Counted from the stretch's first letter, positions 34,466-44,515 are shown. The stretch is DNA of 64,000 nt from Streptomyces cyanogenus (GCF_017526105.1 NZ_CP071839.1:372001-436000), one strand, 5' to 3'. Numbers and translations are program-made. The notes: a model not told the origin generated them from the letters alone.

Positions 34466-34819
34466 GATGGACACCCTCGGTGATGACCTTGTTCCCCAGG
34501 CTCAAATAGGCCCTCTTCCAGTAAGCGACGGACGGCCGGGGTCGGCAACCTCGGCGCGGCAGCGACAGATCCCGGTTTCCCCTTCATCTTTTGCCGCGTC
34601 AACAAATTGCCGTCCGGCTGTTTGCCCTACTTGGAGCACGAAGGGCAACTGATGATGCCAATCAATCCCGACCCGGGGTATCGGCCGTCAGCCGTGCCGC
34701 CGCTTCCGCCTTGAACCGCCGGAAGTCAGCGGCTTCCGTGCGGTGGCGGTCGATCCAGTGGCGGGTGCGCAGTAGCCTCCTTCCGGACTCTTCCTGACTT
34801 CCTTGGCGTCACGCCGTTG
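34466..34819. other. Gap with a short reverse-strand coding remnant
   Basis: At about 34666-34800 the reverse strand reads LLRTRHWIDRHRTEAADFRR and FKAEAAARLTADTPGRD to a stop, with coding-like third positions but no start codon. It looks like the end of a lost gene. The rest shows nothing. Confidence 0.4.
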
Positions 34820-35155
34820 CTAGGACAGTCCCGCGAGATACGCGCGCTCCTGGCGCTCCGCGCGAGAGACTTGCGGCGCCGAAGTGGCGGCATCCGGGCC
34901 GAAGCCCTCCCGCTGGGCGCGCGGCAGGTCGTCCAGAGTCATGTCCCGGTTTCTCGCCACGTCCTCAGCCTGCAGCTCCGTAGGACCTGCGCGGTCGTAG
35001 AAGAAGGGGAAGCCCTTGCGGGTCATGCAGTCCCGTACCAGGGCCCCTTCCCCATCCGCGAGCAGCGTCCTGGTCTCGGCTTCTGACGACCCTTCCGGGG
35101 AAATGCAGGTCCCCGCGTAGACCGCAGATGCGTCTGCTGCACGGCTCGCTTGCAA
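34820..35155 (-). CDS. Hypothetical protein, possibly truncated
   Basis: A frame of up to 111 residues containing LLADGEGALVRDCMTRKGFP, FFYDRAG and MTLDDLPRAQREGFGPDA. The DCMTRKGF motif is typical of small secreted Streptomyces proteins in which a conserved Cys-Met pair precedes a basic-aromatic turn. The only starts are TTG codons without ribosome sites, and no signal sequence is seen, so the 5' end may be missing. It diverges from the STAND-WD40 gene. Confidence 0.45.
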   Translation of the reverse strand: MQASRAADASAVYAGTCISPEGSSEAETRTLLADGEGALVRDCMTRKGFPFFYDRAGPTELQAEDVARNRDMTLDDLPRAQREGFGPDAATSAPQVSRAERQERAYLAGLS

Positions 35156-35298
35156 CGCCGAGTTCAGCGACCCAGAGATTGGTTGGCAGGGCTGTTCCGA
35201 CGGCCAGACAATGGCCGGCTGTGATCTTCCGCGGCGGTGGTGAGGCGCCTAGCGTGACCAACCAGTCTGGTGGGACGGCTTCAAGGGTGTGGGGGTGT

Positions 35299-38200
35299 GT
35301 GGCAGGGCGTCGCGAAGTGCCGGTGGACCCAGGGGCGGGTCCGGTTCAGCGGTTAGCATTCGAGTTGCGGAAGCTGCGGGCCAATGCGGGCGGGATGCCC
35401 TACCGGTTGCTGGCGCAGCGGGCCGGGTATTCGGCCACGACACTGTCGCAGGCGGCCGCGGGTGAGCGTCTGCCGACGCTGCCGGTGACGTTGGCGTATG
35501 TGCGTGCCTGCGGCGGCGACGTCGTGGAGTGGGAAGCCCGGTGGAAGCAGGCCGTCGAGGAAGTCGCCGCGTCGAGCACCGTGCGACAGGACGCGGGGGC
35601 CGAGCCTCCGTACAAGGGACTGGCGCGGTTCGAGACGGGTGACAGCGCTCGGTTCTTCGGCCGTGACCGCCTCACCGCCGATCTGCTGGACCTGCTGCGC
35701 CGCCGGCGGTTCGCCGCGGTGTTCGGGCCGTCCGGCAGCGGTAAGTCCTCCCTGTTGCGCGCCGGGCTCATCCCCACCCTGCAGCACACCCAGGACACGG
35801 CACTGCGCCCGGCCTCCATCCGCATCCTGGCCCCCGGCGAGCACCCGGCGCACACCCACTCCCCTGCGTTCACCGCCGGCGGCGCCCCTTCCAGCGCCGC
35901 AGCCACCGGGGCGGACACGCTCGTCGTCGTCGACCAGTTCGAAGAACTCTTCACTCTCTGCCACGACCCTGCCGAACGTGCCCGGTTCATCGACCTGCTG
36001 CTGGATGCCCTCCGGCCCGAGAGCGGGCTACGGGTCCTGATCGCAGTGCGAGCCGACTTCTACGGCCACTGCGCCGAACACCGCGACCTCGCCGGCGCCC
36101 TGCGCGACGCCCACCTGCTCGTCGGGCCCATGAGCCCGGAAGAAGTGCGCGAAGCCGTCGTCAAACCCGCCACCGCGACCGGACTGACGGTGGAGCGGGC
36201 GCTGACCGCCCGGCTGGTCGAGGAAGTCACCGACGCCCCGGGCGGACTGCCCCTGCTGTCGCACGCGCTGCTGGAGACCTGGCGCCGGCGCCGCGGCAAA
36301 ACGCTCACCGTGACCGGATACGAGGCAGCCGGCGGCCTCGCCGGGGCCATCGCCAAGACCGCCGAAGAGGTCTACGGCCGCTTCACCGAAGACCAGGCAG
36401 CTGCGGCACGCCGCCTCCTGCTGCGCCTGGTCGTCCCCGGCGACGGCACCCCTGACACCCGACGCCCCGTCGGCCGCGCGGAACTGGAGGACATCGGAGG
36501 CCACGAAACCGCACAGGTCCTGGAAGCCCTCACCCGTGCCCGGCTGCTCACCGCGGACGACGACACCGTCGACCTCGCCCACGAGGCCCTGCTTACCACC
36601 TGGCCACGGCTGCACCGCTGGATCGATCAGGACCGCGAACACCTACGCGTACAACGCACGCTGAGCGAAGCGGCACGCACCTGGAAGGACCTGGGCCACG
36701 ACCCGGGGGCGCTGTACCGCGGCACCCGTCTGACCACCGCCCGGGAACACTTCGGCTCCCGGCCGACCGCAGACCTCACCAGCCTCGAACACGCCTTCCT
36801 GACCAGCAGCCTCGAGGCTCGCGAGCAAGAAGAACGCGCCACCGCCCGCTCCACCCGCCGCCTGCACCGTCTGAGAGCAGGTCTGTCCGCTCTGGCGGTG
36901 CTCGCCCTCATCGCGGGGTTGGTGGCCTGGCAGGAGAGTCGGTTCGGCGATCAGCGGCTGGCCGACGCCACGTCCCGTCGTGTTGCGGCGGCCGCGGAGG
37001 CCATGCGTTACGCGGACCCGCTGACGGCGATGCGGCTCAGCGTTGCGGCGTGGCGCATCAGCCCGACCTTGGAGGCCAAAGCCGCGCTCGTGGGCCCGAT
37101 GACCCAACGCGAACAGGACGTCTTCAACGGACCCGGCGTGGGCGCCACCAGCGGCAGATTTCTCAGCTCGGACAGCCGCACCCTCGTCACGAGCGACCAT
37201 GGCCAGGTGAGCATGTGGGACGTGGACAGCCGCCGACGCACCCACATGCTCAGGATTCGACCGGATACGTCGGCCTACGACCTTTCGCCGGACGGCAAAC
37301 ACCTCTTGGTGGTCGCGGGCGACACGATGCAGCTCCGGGATGTGTCTTCTGGCCAGACGGTCAGTCTGCCTTTCAAGCTCGGTGACGCGTACGCGGTGTT
37401 TGCTGCGGACGGGCAGAGCTTGAAAGTCGTGGCCAAGCATTCGGTCATCATGTGGGACGTACGACGACGCCGCGCGACATTCCGACGCGGAAGCCGCACC
37501 CCCGTACGTTCGCCCCTCGACGCCACCGGCCGGTTCATGGCGTTGTGCACGGCGCCCACGGTCCTGGAGGTCTGGGACACCCGGACGTCCCGGCTCATAC
37601 GGGCATGGCGCTCGGACACCGTCTCCCAAGAGGCCTGCAGCGGCGACAGGACATCCGTCGTCCTCGACCCGGGCCGCCGTACTCTGATGGTCGTCACTGG
37701 TACAGGGTTGCGGACCTGGAACTGGGACTCGGGCAAGGAACTGCCTACGGCTCACGAAGTCGGATCGGACCAGTCCGTCTGGGACTACGACGGACGGTTT
37801 CTCGTGACGGCGGACGACGACACCATGCGTATGTGGAGAGCCGCAGACCTCAGCACACCGGTGTACCAGTACCCGCTGCACCACCATGACATCCGGGAAG
37901 TACACCTGGACACGGAACGCAGGGTGATCCGGTACCTCGAGGAACAATCGGCATCGGCCGCCGTCGTCCGCACCCTCTATCTGGGCGACGCACTGACTCG
38001 CCGCTGGCACGACGCACCAGCGAAAGTCGCACTTCCGCAACCCGAGCAGATCGGCGGACGTCTGACCGCCGTCGCGCCCGGTCCCCCGGGCAGCGACCGT
38101 GTGGCAACCGGTGACGACGCCGGCTGGGTAACGGTCTGGGACGGGGCTCAGAAACGGCGGTTGAGCACCTTCTCCGGGACCACCAGCGCCGGGGGAAGCA

Positions 38201-38532
38201 AAGAGCCCGGGTCCGTGACCGCCCTGACATACTCCCCCGACGGCCAGTTCCTGGCCGTCGGGGGCAGCTCCGGCACGGTGAGGCTGTGGGACGCCGTAAC
38301 AAGCCGGCCACTCGGATCCACCCTGCTCACGGCAGGAGACAGCGTGCAATCCCTGACCTTCGCCCGCGACGGAACAACACTCACCGTCGACAGCGAGCAC
38401 ACCCCACCGCACACGTATGGCATCGCCCCCGAGTCCATCGTCGAATCCATCTGCCGCCGTTCAAGAGGTGGCATGCGTACAGCCGATTGGCAGTCGTTGA
38501 TCCCTGAACTCCCCTACCGGCAGACCTGTTGA
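35299..38532 (+). CDS. XRE-nSTAND1-WD40 protein
   Basis: A 1077-residue multidomain ATPase. Residues 1-75 are an XRE helix-turn-helix (ELRKLRANAGGMPYRLLAQR, AGYSATTLSQAAAGERLPTL). From about 108 the nSTAND1 module begins with PYKGLARFETGDSARFFGRD; Walker A is FGPSGSGKSSLLRAG and Walker B VVVDQFEELFTLC. A single membrane helix (about residues 527-547, GLSALAVLALIAGLVAW) precedes a WD40 propeller with partly degenerate blades (YSPDGQFLAVGGSSGTVRLW is the best). The C-terminus ends PYRQTC as in relatives. The GTG at 35299 gives the usual VAGRREVPVDPGAGPVQRLA start. Such proteins are thought to be signalling hubs; ligand and target are unknown. Confidence 0.9.
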   Translation: MAGRREVPVDPGAGPVQRLAFELRKLRANAGGMPYRLLAQRAGYSATTLSQAAAGERLPTLPVTLAYVRACGGDVVEWEARWKQAVEEVAASSTVRQDAGAEPPYKGLARFETGDSARFFGRDRLTADLLDLLRRRRFAAVFGPSGSGKSSLLRAGLIPTLQHTQDTALRPASIRILAPGEHPAHTHSPAFTAGGAPSSAAATGADTLVVVDQFEELFTLCHDPAERARFIDLLLDALRPESGLRVLIAVRADFYGHCAEHRDLAGALRDAHLLVGPMSPEEVREAVVKPATATGLTVERALTARLVEEVTDAPGGLPLLSHALLETWRRRRGKTLTVTGYEAAGGLAGAIAKTAEEVYGRFTEDQAAAARRLLLRLVVPGDGTPDTRRPVGRAELEDIGGHETAQVLEALTRARLLTADDDTVDLAHEALLTTWPRLHRWIDQDREHLRVQRTLSEAARTWKDLGHDPGALYRGTRLTTAREHFGSRPTADLTSLEHAFLTSSLEAREQEERATARSTRRLHRLRAGLSALAVLALIAGLVAWQESRFGDQRLADATSRRVAAAAEAMRYADPLTAMRLSVAAWRISPTLEAKAALVGPMTQREQDVFNGPGVGATSGRFLSSDSRTLVTSDHGQVSMWDVDSRRRTHMLRIRPDTSAYDLSPDGKHLLVVAGDTMQLRDVSSGQTVSLPFKLGDAYAVFAADGQSLKVVAKHSVIMWDVRRRRATFRRGSRTPVRSPLDATGRFMALCTAPTVLEVWDTRTSRLIRAWRSDTVSQEACSGDRTSVVLDPGRRTLMVVTGTGLRTWNWDSGKELPTAHEVGSDQSVWDYDGRFLVTADDDTMRMWRAADLSTPVYQYPLHHHDIREVHLDTERRVIRYLEEQSASAAVVRTLYLGDALTRRWHDAPAKVALPQPEQIGGRLTAVAPGPPGSDRVATGDDAGWVTVWDGAQKRRLSTFSGTTSAGGSKEPGSVTALTYSPDGQFLAVGGSSGTVRLWDAVTSRPLGSTLLTAGDSVQSLTFARDGTTLTVDSEHTPPHTYGIAPESIVESICRRSRGGMRTADWQSLIPELPYRQTC

Positions 38533-38965
38533 GCGACTCACGTCTCGGTTCGACGGAGATTCGCCAGTACGGCGGCGGGGCGACGGCCGAGCGCGGGCGA
38601 GCGCGGGCTTGGAGGGTGGACGGGCGTAGGACGCGGCAGCGAACCGGCGACGAGCGGGCGCGGGCCGGGGCAACCGGACGGCGCAGCGGAGGCAGACGAC
38701 GGCGTACGGGTTGGAAAACGACGTCGCCGACAGTGTGGAGCCGCACTCTCAGGCGCCGCGCCTGCGGCCCGCGCGCCGACCGCGATCGGCTTGGGAGCAC
38801 GGTAGGGGGCGGAGGCGCCGGCCGAGGCGTATTCCGCCAACGCCAGGCAGGACAGCGCCACGGGCGCTGGTTCGTCGGCAACCAACTGCCCACTTCTGCC
38901 CTCTTCCTGATCGACAGATGGATGCGGTCGAACCGGCCCAGCCATCTCCGACCAAGGGGGAGCCG
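38533..38965. other. Intergenic stretch before the surface-protein gene
   Basis: The 433 bases have very biased Arg/Pro/Gly translations on both strands and no recognisable gene. AAGGGGGAG at 38954-38962 is the ribosome site of the next gene. Confidence 0.45.
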
Positions 38966-39847
38966 TTGTTCCGCAATGCAGTTCGGGCTGTGGGGGTCGC
39001 CGGTCTTGCCGTGGCGCCCTTGCTGGGAGGGGCGGCGGGGGTGTCGGCCGCCGAGGGCGCGAGCCCCTCTCCGGGCGTCCGTCTGGAGTATCACGTGGCT
39101 CAGAACCTCGCCCTGGAAGCCGGTGACGACATCTCGTTCAGCCTCGAGGGAATGCCACCGGGATGGGACAAGGTCGAGGTCACCTCCCCGGCCCTGCAGG
39201 AGCCGATCACCCTCGTCCCCCTGAAGAAGGGGTCGACGCAGTCGCTCCAGGTGGACGCGCCGGGCACAGACCACCGCGTCCGCTCGGGCCTGCGCGCGGG
39301 CACCTATCCGGTCACCGCGACGAGCCATGGCCGTACCGTCGCCACCACTCAACTCAAGATCCTGGCCGAGAACTCTGCGCAGATCTACCGGTTCGTCATC
39401 GGTCCCCGTAACGCGCCCCCCGGCAGCGACACACCCGCCTCCCTCCGCCCGGGCAGTGACGTCCGGGTGGTCCTCAACGACCTGCGGGCCGCACCAGGGG
39501 AGGACTCCCTCACCGTCACGTCGCCCGTCTTCAGGGGGCCGTTGACCATCAAGACGGACAGCCCGGACAACCCCGGCTGCAAATGCGACGACCCCGGCAC
39601 GGTCTACGCGGGCTACGGAGAATTGCGAGGCGACGTACCCAACGGCCGCTACACCGTGACCGTGGTCAGCCACCACGGGCAGCAGACCACGAAGCAGCAC
39701 GTCACGATCGCCGGCCCGCCCGTCAGGGACGGCGGCTCTTCCTGGGCGGTCGCCGGTGGCGTCACGGCCGCGGGGCTGGCCCTCGCCGCTGGCGGAGTGT
39801 TCACGGTGCGGCGCCACCGCTCACGCAAGACCGAGCCCTCCGCGTAG
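38966..39847 (+). CDS. Secreted, C-terminally membrane-anchored protein with two beta-sandwich-like domains
   Basis: A 293-residue exported protein. The N-terminal signal reads LFRNAVRAVGVAGLAVAPLL and is cleaved after VSA. Two similar domains of about 100 residues follow, each with a pattern like GDDISFSLEGMPPGWDKVEV or SDVRVVLNDLRAAPGEDSLT and a closing YPVTATSHG or YTVTVVSHHG strand, suggesting tandem Ig-like folds. A Cys-x-Cys lies in the second. It ends with a membrane helix (VAGGVTAAGLALAAGGVFTV) and a basic tail. The TTG at 38966 with its strong ribosome site is preferred; an ATG at 38918 adds non-signal residues. Confidence 0.75.
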   Translation: MFRNAVRAVGVAGLAVAPLLGGAAGVSAAEGASPSPGVRLEYHVAQNLALEAGDDISFSLEGMPPGWDKVEVTSPALQEPITLVPLKKGSTQSLQVDAPGTDHRVRSGLRAGTYPVTATSHGRTVATTQLKILAENSAQIYRFVIGPRNAPPGSDTPASLRPGSDVRVVLNDLRAAPGEDSLTVTSPVFRGPLTIKTDSPDNPGCKCDDPGTVYAGYGELRGDVPNGRYTVTVVSHHGQQTTKQHVTIAGPPVRDGGSSWAVAGGVTAAGLALAAGGVFTVRRHRSRKTEPSA

Positions 39848-39903
39848 AGGCGAACCGGCAGTCGCAGAGACCGTCCCTGCCGTTCTTCAAGTCTTCCTTC
39901 GCT

Positions 39904-39929
39904 CCTCCCGGCCGTTTCCGGCCGGGAGG
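39904..39929 (+). terminator. Rho-independent-type hairpin after the surface-protein gene
   Basis: CCTCCCGGCC-GTTTCC-GGCCGGGAGG is a perfect ten-base stem with a six-base loop, followed by CGTTTC. It lies 57 bases after the stop codon. Confidence 0.75.
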
Positions 39930-39984
39930 CGTTTCAGTTGTCCCATGACTCAGAAAGCATTCCTTGCATACCTCACACAGACGA

Positions 39985-41949
39985 ATGTCGCGCCTCGTGG
40001 TCCTGGCGGCCGGAACTGCTCTGCTCCTGACGGGAGGGGCAAGCCTCGCACAGGCCGAGGTTCAGGACGTCACACCGGCACCTCACCTGTCTGCGACGAC
40101 GGTGCCGTCCGCTGAAACGACAGCCGGACCGTCCGTCGAACCAGCGCCCTCAGCATCTGCCGGCCCCTCGACCCCGAACGGAACGGGGGAGCCCTCGGCC
40201 TCGCCGTCGGCGAGCGCGGGCGGTTCCACCGAGCCGAAGACCGGCGACGACGACTGGACGGACGCGGACGCCATCCGCTTCTGGACGCCGGAACGCATGG
40301 CCTCGGCCACCGACCCGGCACTGCCCGCGCAGCAGGCGGACCCGAGCGCCAAGGCCCGTGCGCGGCGGGCGGCCCCGGCCGGTCCCTCGGTGGCGGCCGC
40401 CATGCCGACGGCGGAGCACATCCTCGGGCTGAAGTCGGTCGGGACGATCTTCACGTACGACACGGATCCGACCACCGAGCGGATGCACGCGCACAAGTGC
40501 ACCGCCAGCGTGGTGGAGAGCCCAGGGCACAATCTGATCCTGACCGCGGGGCACTGCGACGGCGGCAAGGCCGTCTTCGTCCCCATGTACGCCGCCGAGT
40601 ACACGCTGGACAAGCAGACGTTCGGGTTCTACCGGGTCGCCAAGTTCTTCACCGACAACCGGTACGTGCACAACACCAAGAAGCCCATTTCCGACCTGGA
40701 CTTCTCCTTCGGCCGGCTCGATCCCTCGAAGAGTGGCAAGCAGGCGCAGGACGTGGTGGGCGCGAACAAGCTGGTGCGCACGCCGGGTTACCTGAACAAG
40801 GTCACGATGCTGGGCTATCCCTCCAGCCACGACCCCGAGGACCATCCCGTGCGGTGCCCCGCGCAGACGGAGGCGCTCCCCGGCTTCTACCAGATCCAGG
40901 CCAAGTGCCGTGGCATGTGGAGCGGCGTCTCCGGCGGTCCTTGGTTCTCCCGGGTCGACTGGGCGAAGGGCACCGGTGAGATCATCGGGAACGTCGGCGG
41001 GTACAACGGCGGCGGCAACGACGCGAACGTGGACTGGCTCACGTACAGCCCCATGCACGGCGACTGGTTCTTCCGCCTGTACGACGAGGCGAAGAACAAC
41101 CACGTCCCCCAGCACGGCAGCACCTACGACCAGCCGCCGCTGCCGTACTCCATGGGCGGCGGTGACACCTGGTCCCATGCCAAGCTGCTGGCCTCGGGCG
41201 AGTACACCGGCGACGGCAAGGGCGACCTGATCGTTGTCTGGACCGACGGTGAGGTGACCCTGTACACCGGTGACGGCAACGGCGGGTTCGCCGACGAGCG
41301 GCGGCTGGCCGCACCCCACGGCGTCTGGCAGGACGTCAAGTCCCTCACCGGAGGGGACTTCTCCGGCGGCAACAACTCGGATCTGCTGGTGGTGTTCGAT
41401 TCCGGCGAGGTCCGGCTCCTCCCCGATGTCGGCACCAAGGGACTGGACGGCGGGATCAAACTGGCCGGCGCCGGATCCATCTGGAGCCATGCCGACCAGA
41501 TCACCGGAGGCAGCTTCGGCACCGCGAAGTACGTCAGCGACCTGGTGGTGCGCTGGAGCGACGGCGAGGTCACCGACTACACCGCCGTCGGCGACAAGGG
41601 CTTCGGCACCGAACACCAGCTGGCGAAGCCGAAGAGCGCCTGGAAGGACGCCACTCTGGTGACCGCGGGCGACTTCACCGGCGGCAACAACTGGGACACC
41701 CTGGTGCGCTGGTCCGACGGACATGTCTCCCAGTTCCAGGAGACCGGCCCCGGCGGCGTCGGCAAGGAGGTCCACATGGCCCCGGCCGGCAGCATCTGGT
41801 CCCACGACTCGGTGATGACAGCGGGCAGCTACGACTCCAACGGCTGGCCGGACGACCTCGTCGTCCGCTGGTCCGACGGCGAGACCACCATGTACACCCA
41901 CACCGGCGCCACCTTCGGTGCCGAACACATGCTCGTCGCCTCGAAGTAA
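39985..41949 (+). CDS. Secreted trypsin-like serine protease with five C-terminal FG-GAP-like repeats
   Basis: A 654-residue exported protein. The signal peptide MSRLVVLAAGTALLLTGGAS is followed by a Ser/Pro-rich linker and probable propeptide. The chymotrypsin-fold domain (about residues 145-375) has the catalytic His190 in LTAGHC, Asp in SDLDFSFG and Ser316 in GVSGGPW. Residues of about 395-654 hold five units of roughly 50 residues, each with a W-SHA-type start, a GDF/GEY turn and D-L-V-V-R-W-S-D-G-E ending, as in FG-GAP/VCBS propeller blades of other Streptomyces proteases. The ATG at 39985 is preferred over an upstream TTG at 39964. The M4 protease gene converges on it. Confidence 0.87.
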   Translation: MSRLVVLAAGTALLLTGGASLAQAEVQDVTPAPHLSATTVPSAETTAGPSVEPAPSASAGPSTPNGTGEPSASPSASAGGSTEPKTGDDDWTDADAIRFWTPERMASATDPALPAQQADPSAKARARRAAPAGPSVAAAMPTAEHILGLKSVGTIFTYDTDPTTERMHAHKCTASVVESPGHNLILTAGHCDGGKAVFVPMYAAEYTLDKQTFGFYRVAKFFTDNRYVHNTKKPISDLDFSFGRLDPSKSGKQAQDVVGANKLVRTPGYLNKVTMLGYPSSHDPEDHPVRCPAQTEALPGFYQIQAKCRGMWSGVSGGPWFSRVDWAKGTGEIIGNVGGYNGGGNDANVDWLTYSPMHGDWFFRLYDEAKNNHVPQHGSTYDQPPLPYSMGGGDTWSHAKLLASGEYTGDGKGDLIVVWTDGEVTLYTGDGNGGFADERRLAAPHGVWQDVKSLTGGDFSGGNNSDLLVVFDSGEVRLLPDVGTKGLDGGIKLAGAGSIWSHADQITGGSFGTAKYVSDLVVRWSDGEVTDYTAVGDKGFGTEHQLAKPKSAWKDATLVTAGDFTGGNNWDTLVRWSDGHVSQFQETGPGGVGKEVHMAPAGSIWSHDSVMTAGSYDSNGWPDDLVVRWSDGETTMYTHTGATFGAEHMLVASK

Positions 41950-42292
41950 CCGCCCCACCGCCTGCTCCCACGGCCGAGGCGGATCCGGTGACCCGAACCA
42001 ACGGGCCCCCGGATCCGCCCGCGGGGTGCCACGCCCCGCAGCGCTCTTCGACTGTGCAGTCGCTCAGGTCCGGCAGATCGGCTCTGCGCAACCGGAAGGG
42101 GCCGGATCGGGCCGGGGCACGGCGTTGAACGGGGTAGCGGCCTGCAGACCCCGTCCTCCAGCGGCCCGTACCGGCGGCCGGCTCCACGCCGTCGGGCGGT
42201 CCCGGCACGGAAGTCGGCATCCGCGCCGACGCCGAAGTGCGCTGAACGCAGCGGGCCGAGAACAACAAGAGACGGCGTGCGGTGCGGGGCGT
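41950..42292. other. Intergenic stretch between convergent protease genes
   Basis: No gene is seen in 343 bases. It leads into a hairpin that probably ends transcription of the M4 gene and may serve both. Confidence 0.45.
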
Positions 42293-42341
42293 GTGCCAGG
42301 GGCGGCAGCAGGGGGATGAGTCCTGGTGCCGCCCCCGGTGC
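42293..42341. terminator. Hairpin between the two protease genes
   Basis: GGGGCGGCA (42299-42307) pairs exactly with TGCCGCCCC (42327-42335) around a 19-base loop, and flanking bases extend the stem with mismatches. It ends ten bases beyond the M4 stop codon. Confidence 0.55.
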
Positions 42342-42351
42342 GGTGGGTTTG

Positions 42352-43998
42352 TCAGCTGACGTTGACCGCGGTCCAGGCCGCGGCGACCGTCTTGGCTTCG
42401 GTGCTGTCCGCGCCGTACAGGTCCGCTGCCGCCTTCAGGGTGCCTTCGCGGGCTGCCTTGTAGTCGGTCTTCGAGGTGAAGTACGTGGTCAGCGCCTTGT
42501 ACCAGATCTGCAGGGCCTCGTCGCGGCCGATCCCGGTGACCTTGGAGCCGTCCTGGGTGGGCGAGTCGTAGCTGACGTCGTTGATCTTCTTCGCACCGCT
42601 GCCCTCGGCGAGGAGGTAGAAGAAGTGGTTGGCGACGCCGGAGGAGTAGTGCACGTCCTTGTTGCCGACGTCCGCGGACCAGTAGTCGGCGGAACCGCCG
42701 TCCTTGCTGGGCTTGTCCATGTAGCGCAGCGGGGTGCCGTCACCGTTGATGTCGAGCTTCTCGCCGATGAGGTAGTCGCCGACGTCGGTGGAGTTGCCGG
42801 CGTAGAACTCCACGCCGGTGCCGAAGATGTCGGAGGTGGCCTCGTTCAGGCCGCCGGACTCGCCGGAGTACTCCAGGCCCGCGGTGTTGGAGGTGACGCC
42901 GTGGCTCATCTCGTGGCCGGCGACGTCCAGGGAGGTGAGGGGGGCGGCGTCCTTGGCGCCGTCGCCGTAGGTCATGCAGAAGCAGTTGTCGTCCCAGAAG
43001 GCGTTCACGTAGGCGTTGCCGTAGTGGACGCGGGAGTAGGCGCCGACGCCGTCGTTCTTGATGCCGCTGCGGTTGAAGGTCTTCTTGTAGAAGTCCCAGG
43101 TCTCCTGGGCACCGTAGGCGGCGTCCGCGGCGGCGGTGGCCGCGTTGGAGGCCTTTCCGTCGCCCCAGGTGTCGCTGTCCTGGGAGAACAGTTTGCCGGT
43201 GCCGTCGGATCCGTGTTCGAGGTTGTAGGTCTTGTGGCCGCCGCGCGTGCCGTCTGTGAGGGTGTACGACGATCCGGACTGGACGCTGGTCAGGTCGACC
43301 TTGCCGCTGTACTGGGTGTTGCCGACGCCGGTCTCGATGCCCTGGTACTGGAAGAGCTTCTTGCCGGTGGCCGCGTCGGTGATGACGTGCAGCCGGTTCG
43401 GGGTGCCGTCGTCCTGCAGGCCGCCGACGACCGTCTCGTAGGCGAGGACGGGCTTGCCGGAGCCGGCCCAGATTACCTTGCGGGCGCCGTCCGCGGCGGT
43501 CTTGGCGGAGCCGAGGGTCCTGGCGGCGGACACCGCCTGCTTCTCGGCCTGGGCGGCGGTGATCTGCGGCGTGAGCGAGGCCACCTTGACGGCGGTCGTG
43601 GTCGCTCTGGTGACGCCCTCGGTCTTGCCGGACTTGGCCGTGTGGACGACCAGGTCGCCGCCGAGCACCGGCAGCCCCGCGTAGGTGCGCTCGTAGCGGG
43701 TGTGCACGGTGCCGTCGGCGTCCTTGACGACGTCCTTGACGACCAGCTTCTCCTTCGCGCCCAGCCCTATTCGCTGCGCCGTGGTGGCGGCGCCGGCCTG
43801 CGCCTTGTGGATCAGGGTGGTGCGGGCGGCGGCCGACAGGGTGGTCGGGGCCGCACCGAGCGGCTTGGCGGCTGCGGATTCGGCTGGGATCTGGGCGGAG
43901 GCACTGGTGGCCGGACCCGTGGACAGCAGAGCTCCGGCCGCCACCGCGGTCGCGATGGCCAGAGGGGTGCGCTGACGACGCACGTTGAGGAGGCTCAC
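42352..43998 (-). CDS. Secreted M4 (thermolysin-family) neutral metalloprotease
   Basis: A 548-residue preproenzyme. The signal peptide ends near ATSASA; residues of about 45-205 are the FTP/PepSY propeptide (LPVLGGDLVVHTAKSG). The catalytic domain carries the zinc site HEMSH at residues 362-366 with the third ligand Glu386 in GGLNEATSD, and the transition-state histidine in HYSSGVANHFFYLLAEGS. The peptidase M4 C-terminal helical domain completes it. The GTG at 43998 has AAGGAG nine bases upstream; a TTG two codons earlier is the alternative. It should act outside the cell on bulk protein and needs calcium and zinc. The upstream region has a palindrome at 44102. Confidence 0.95.
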   Translation of the reverse strand: MSLLNVRRQRTPLAIATAVAAGALLSTGPATSASAQIPAESAAAKPLGAAPTTLSAAARTTLIHKAQAGAATTAQRIGLGAKEKLVVKDVVKDADGTVHTRYERTYAGLPVLGGDLVVHTAKSGKTEGVTRATTTAVKVASLTPQITAAQAEKQAVSAARTLGSAKTAADGARKVIWAGSGKPVLAYETVVGGLQDDGTPNRLHVITDAATGKKLFQYQGIETGVGNTQYSGKVDLTSVQSGSSYTLTDGTRGGHKTYNLEHGSDGTGKLFSQDSDTWGDGKASNAATAAADAAYGAQETWDFYKKTFNRSGIKNDGVGAYSRVHYGNAYVNAFWDDNCFCMTYGDGAKDAAPLTSLDVAGHEMSHGVTSNTAGLEYSGESGGLNEATSDIFGTGVEFYAGNSTDVGDYLIGEKLDINGDGTPLRYMDKPSKDGGSADYWSADVGNKDVHYSSGVANHFFYLLAEGSGAKKINDVSYDSPTQDGSKVTGIGRDEALQIWYKALTTYFTSKTDYKAAREGTLKAAADLYGADSTEAKTVAAAWTAVNVS

Positions 43999-44101
43999 GA
44001 ACAAAGGCTCCTTGTTGTGGAGGGAACGCCGCCGGGCCGGTATGGGGCCGGCCCAAGCAGCTGTGGAATGGGTGGTGCTCGTACAGCGGGTGAACAGAGG
44101 C

Positions 44102-44115
44102 TGACATGTATGTCA
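44102..44115. promoter_or_regulatory. Palindrome upstream of the M4 protease gene
   Basis: TGACAT-GT-ATGTCA is a perfect dyad, followed within a few bases by the palindrome ATGTACAT. It lies 104 bases before the protease start. Candidate regulator site, binding protein unknown. Confidence 0.5.
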
Positions 44116-44515
44116 TGTACATGCCATTCCCGCTGGATGGTGTTGGTCGAGAATCGGCCGACCGTCCCCACCAGGAAAAACGGCACACCGAAGGCGCCGC
44201 GCGCGGCGGCGCAGCCGGCAGCAGTCGGCTCTGTGTGAGCCGGCTTCACTGCCCTGCGCGACACGTGCCGCATCATCCGCGTCGGACCGTGCGCAGCGCA
44301 CGGCCGGCGGTTCAACGCGCCGGGTCCGGGCCGGCCCCGCGCAGGGGCCCGCTCAAGCGGGGCGCGCAGTATCCGCCGAAGCCCTACCGCCGCGCACCAT
44401 CGGCTCTTTTACGCCGGTGTCCGGCACGCCAGGGCCGACGCCTGCTTCGCGTCACCGCGGCTGCCATGACACCCACGCGTCTGCCCAGCCGTCTTCTCCT
44501 GGCCGGTGGTGGTCA
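44116..44515. other. Intergenic stretch, nothing recognised
   Basis: About 400 bases upstream of the protease promoter show no gene on either strand; all frames are short or low-complexity. Confidence 0.45.
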
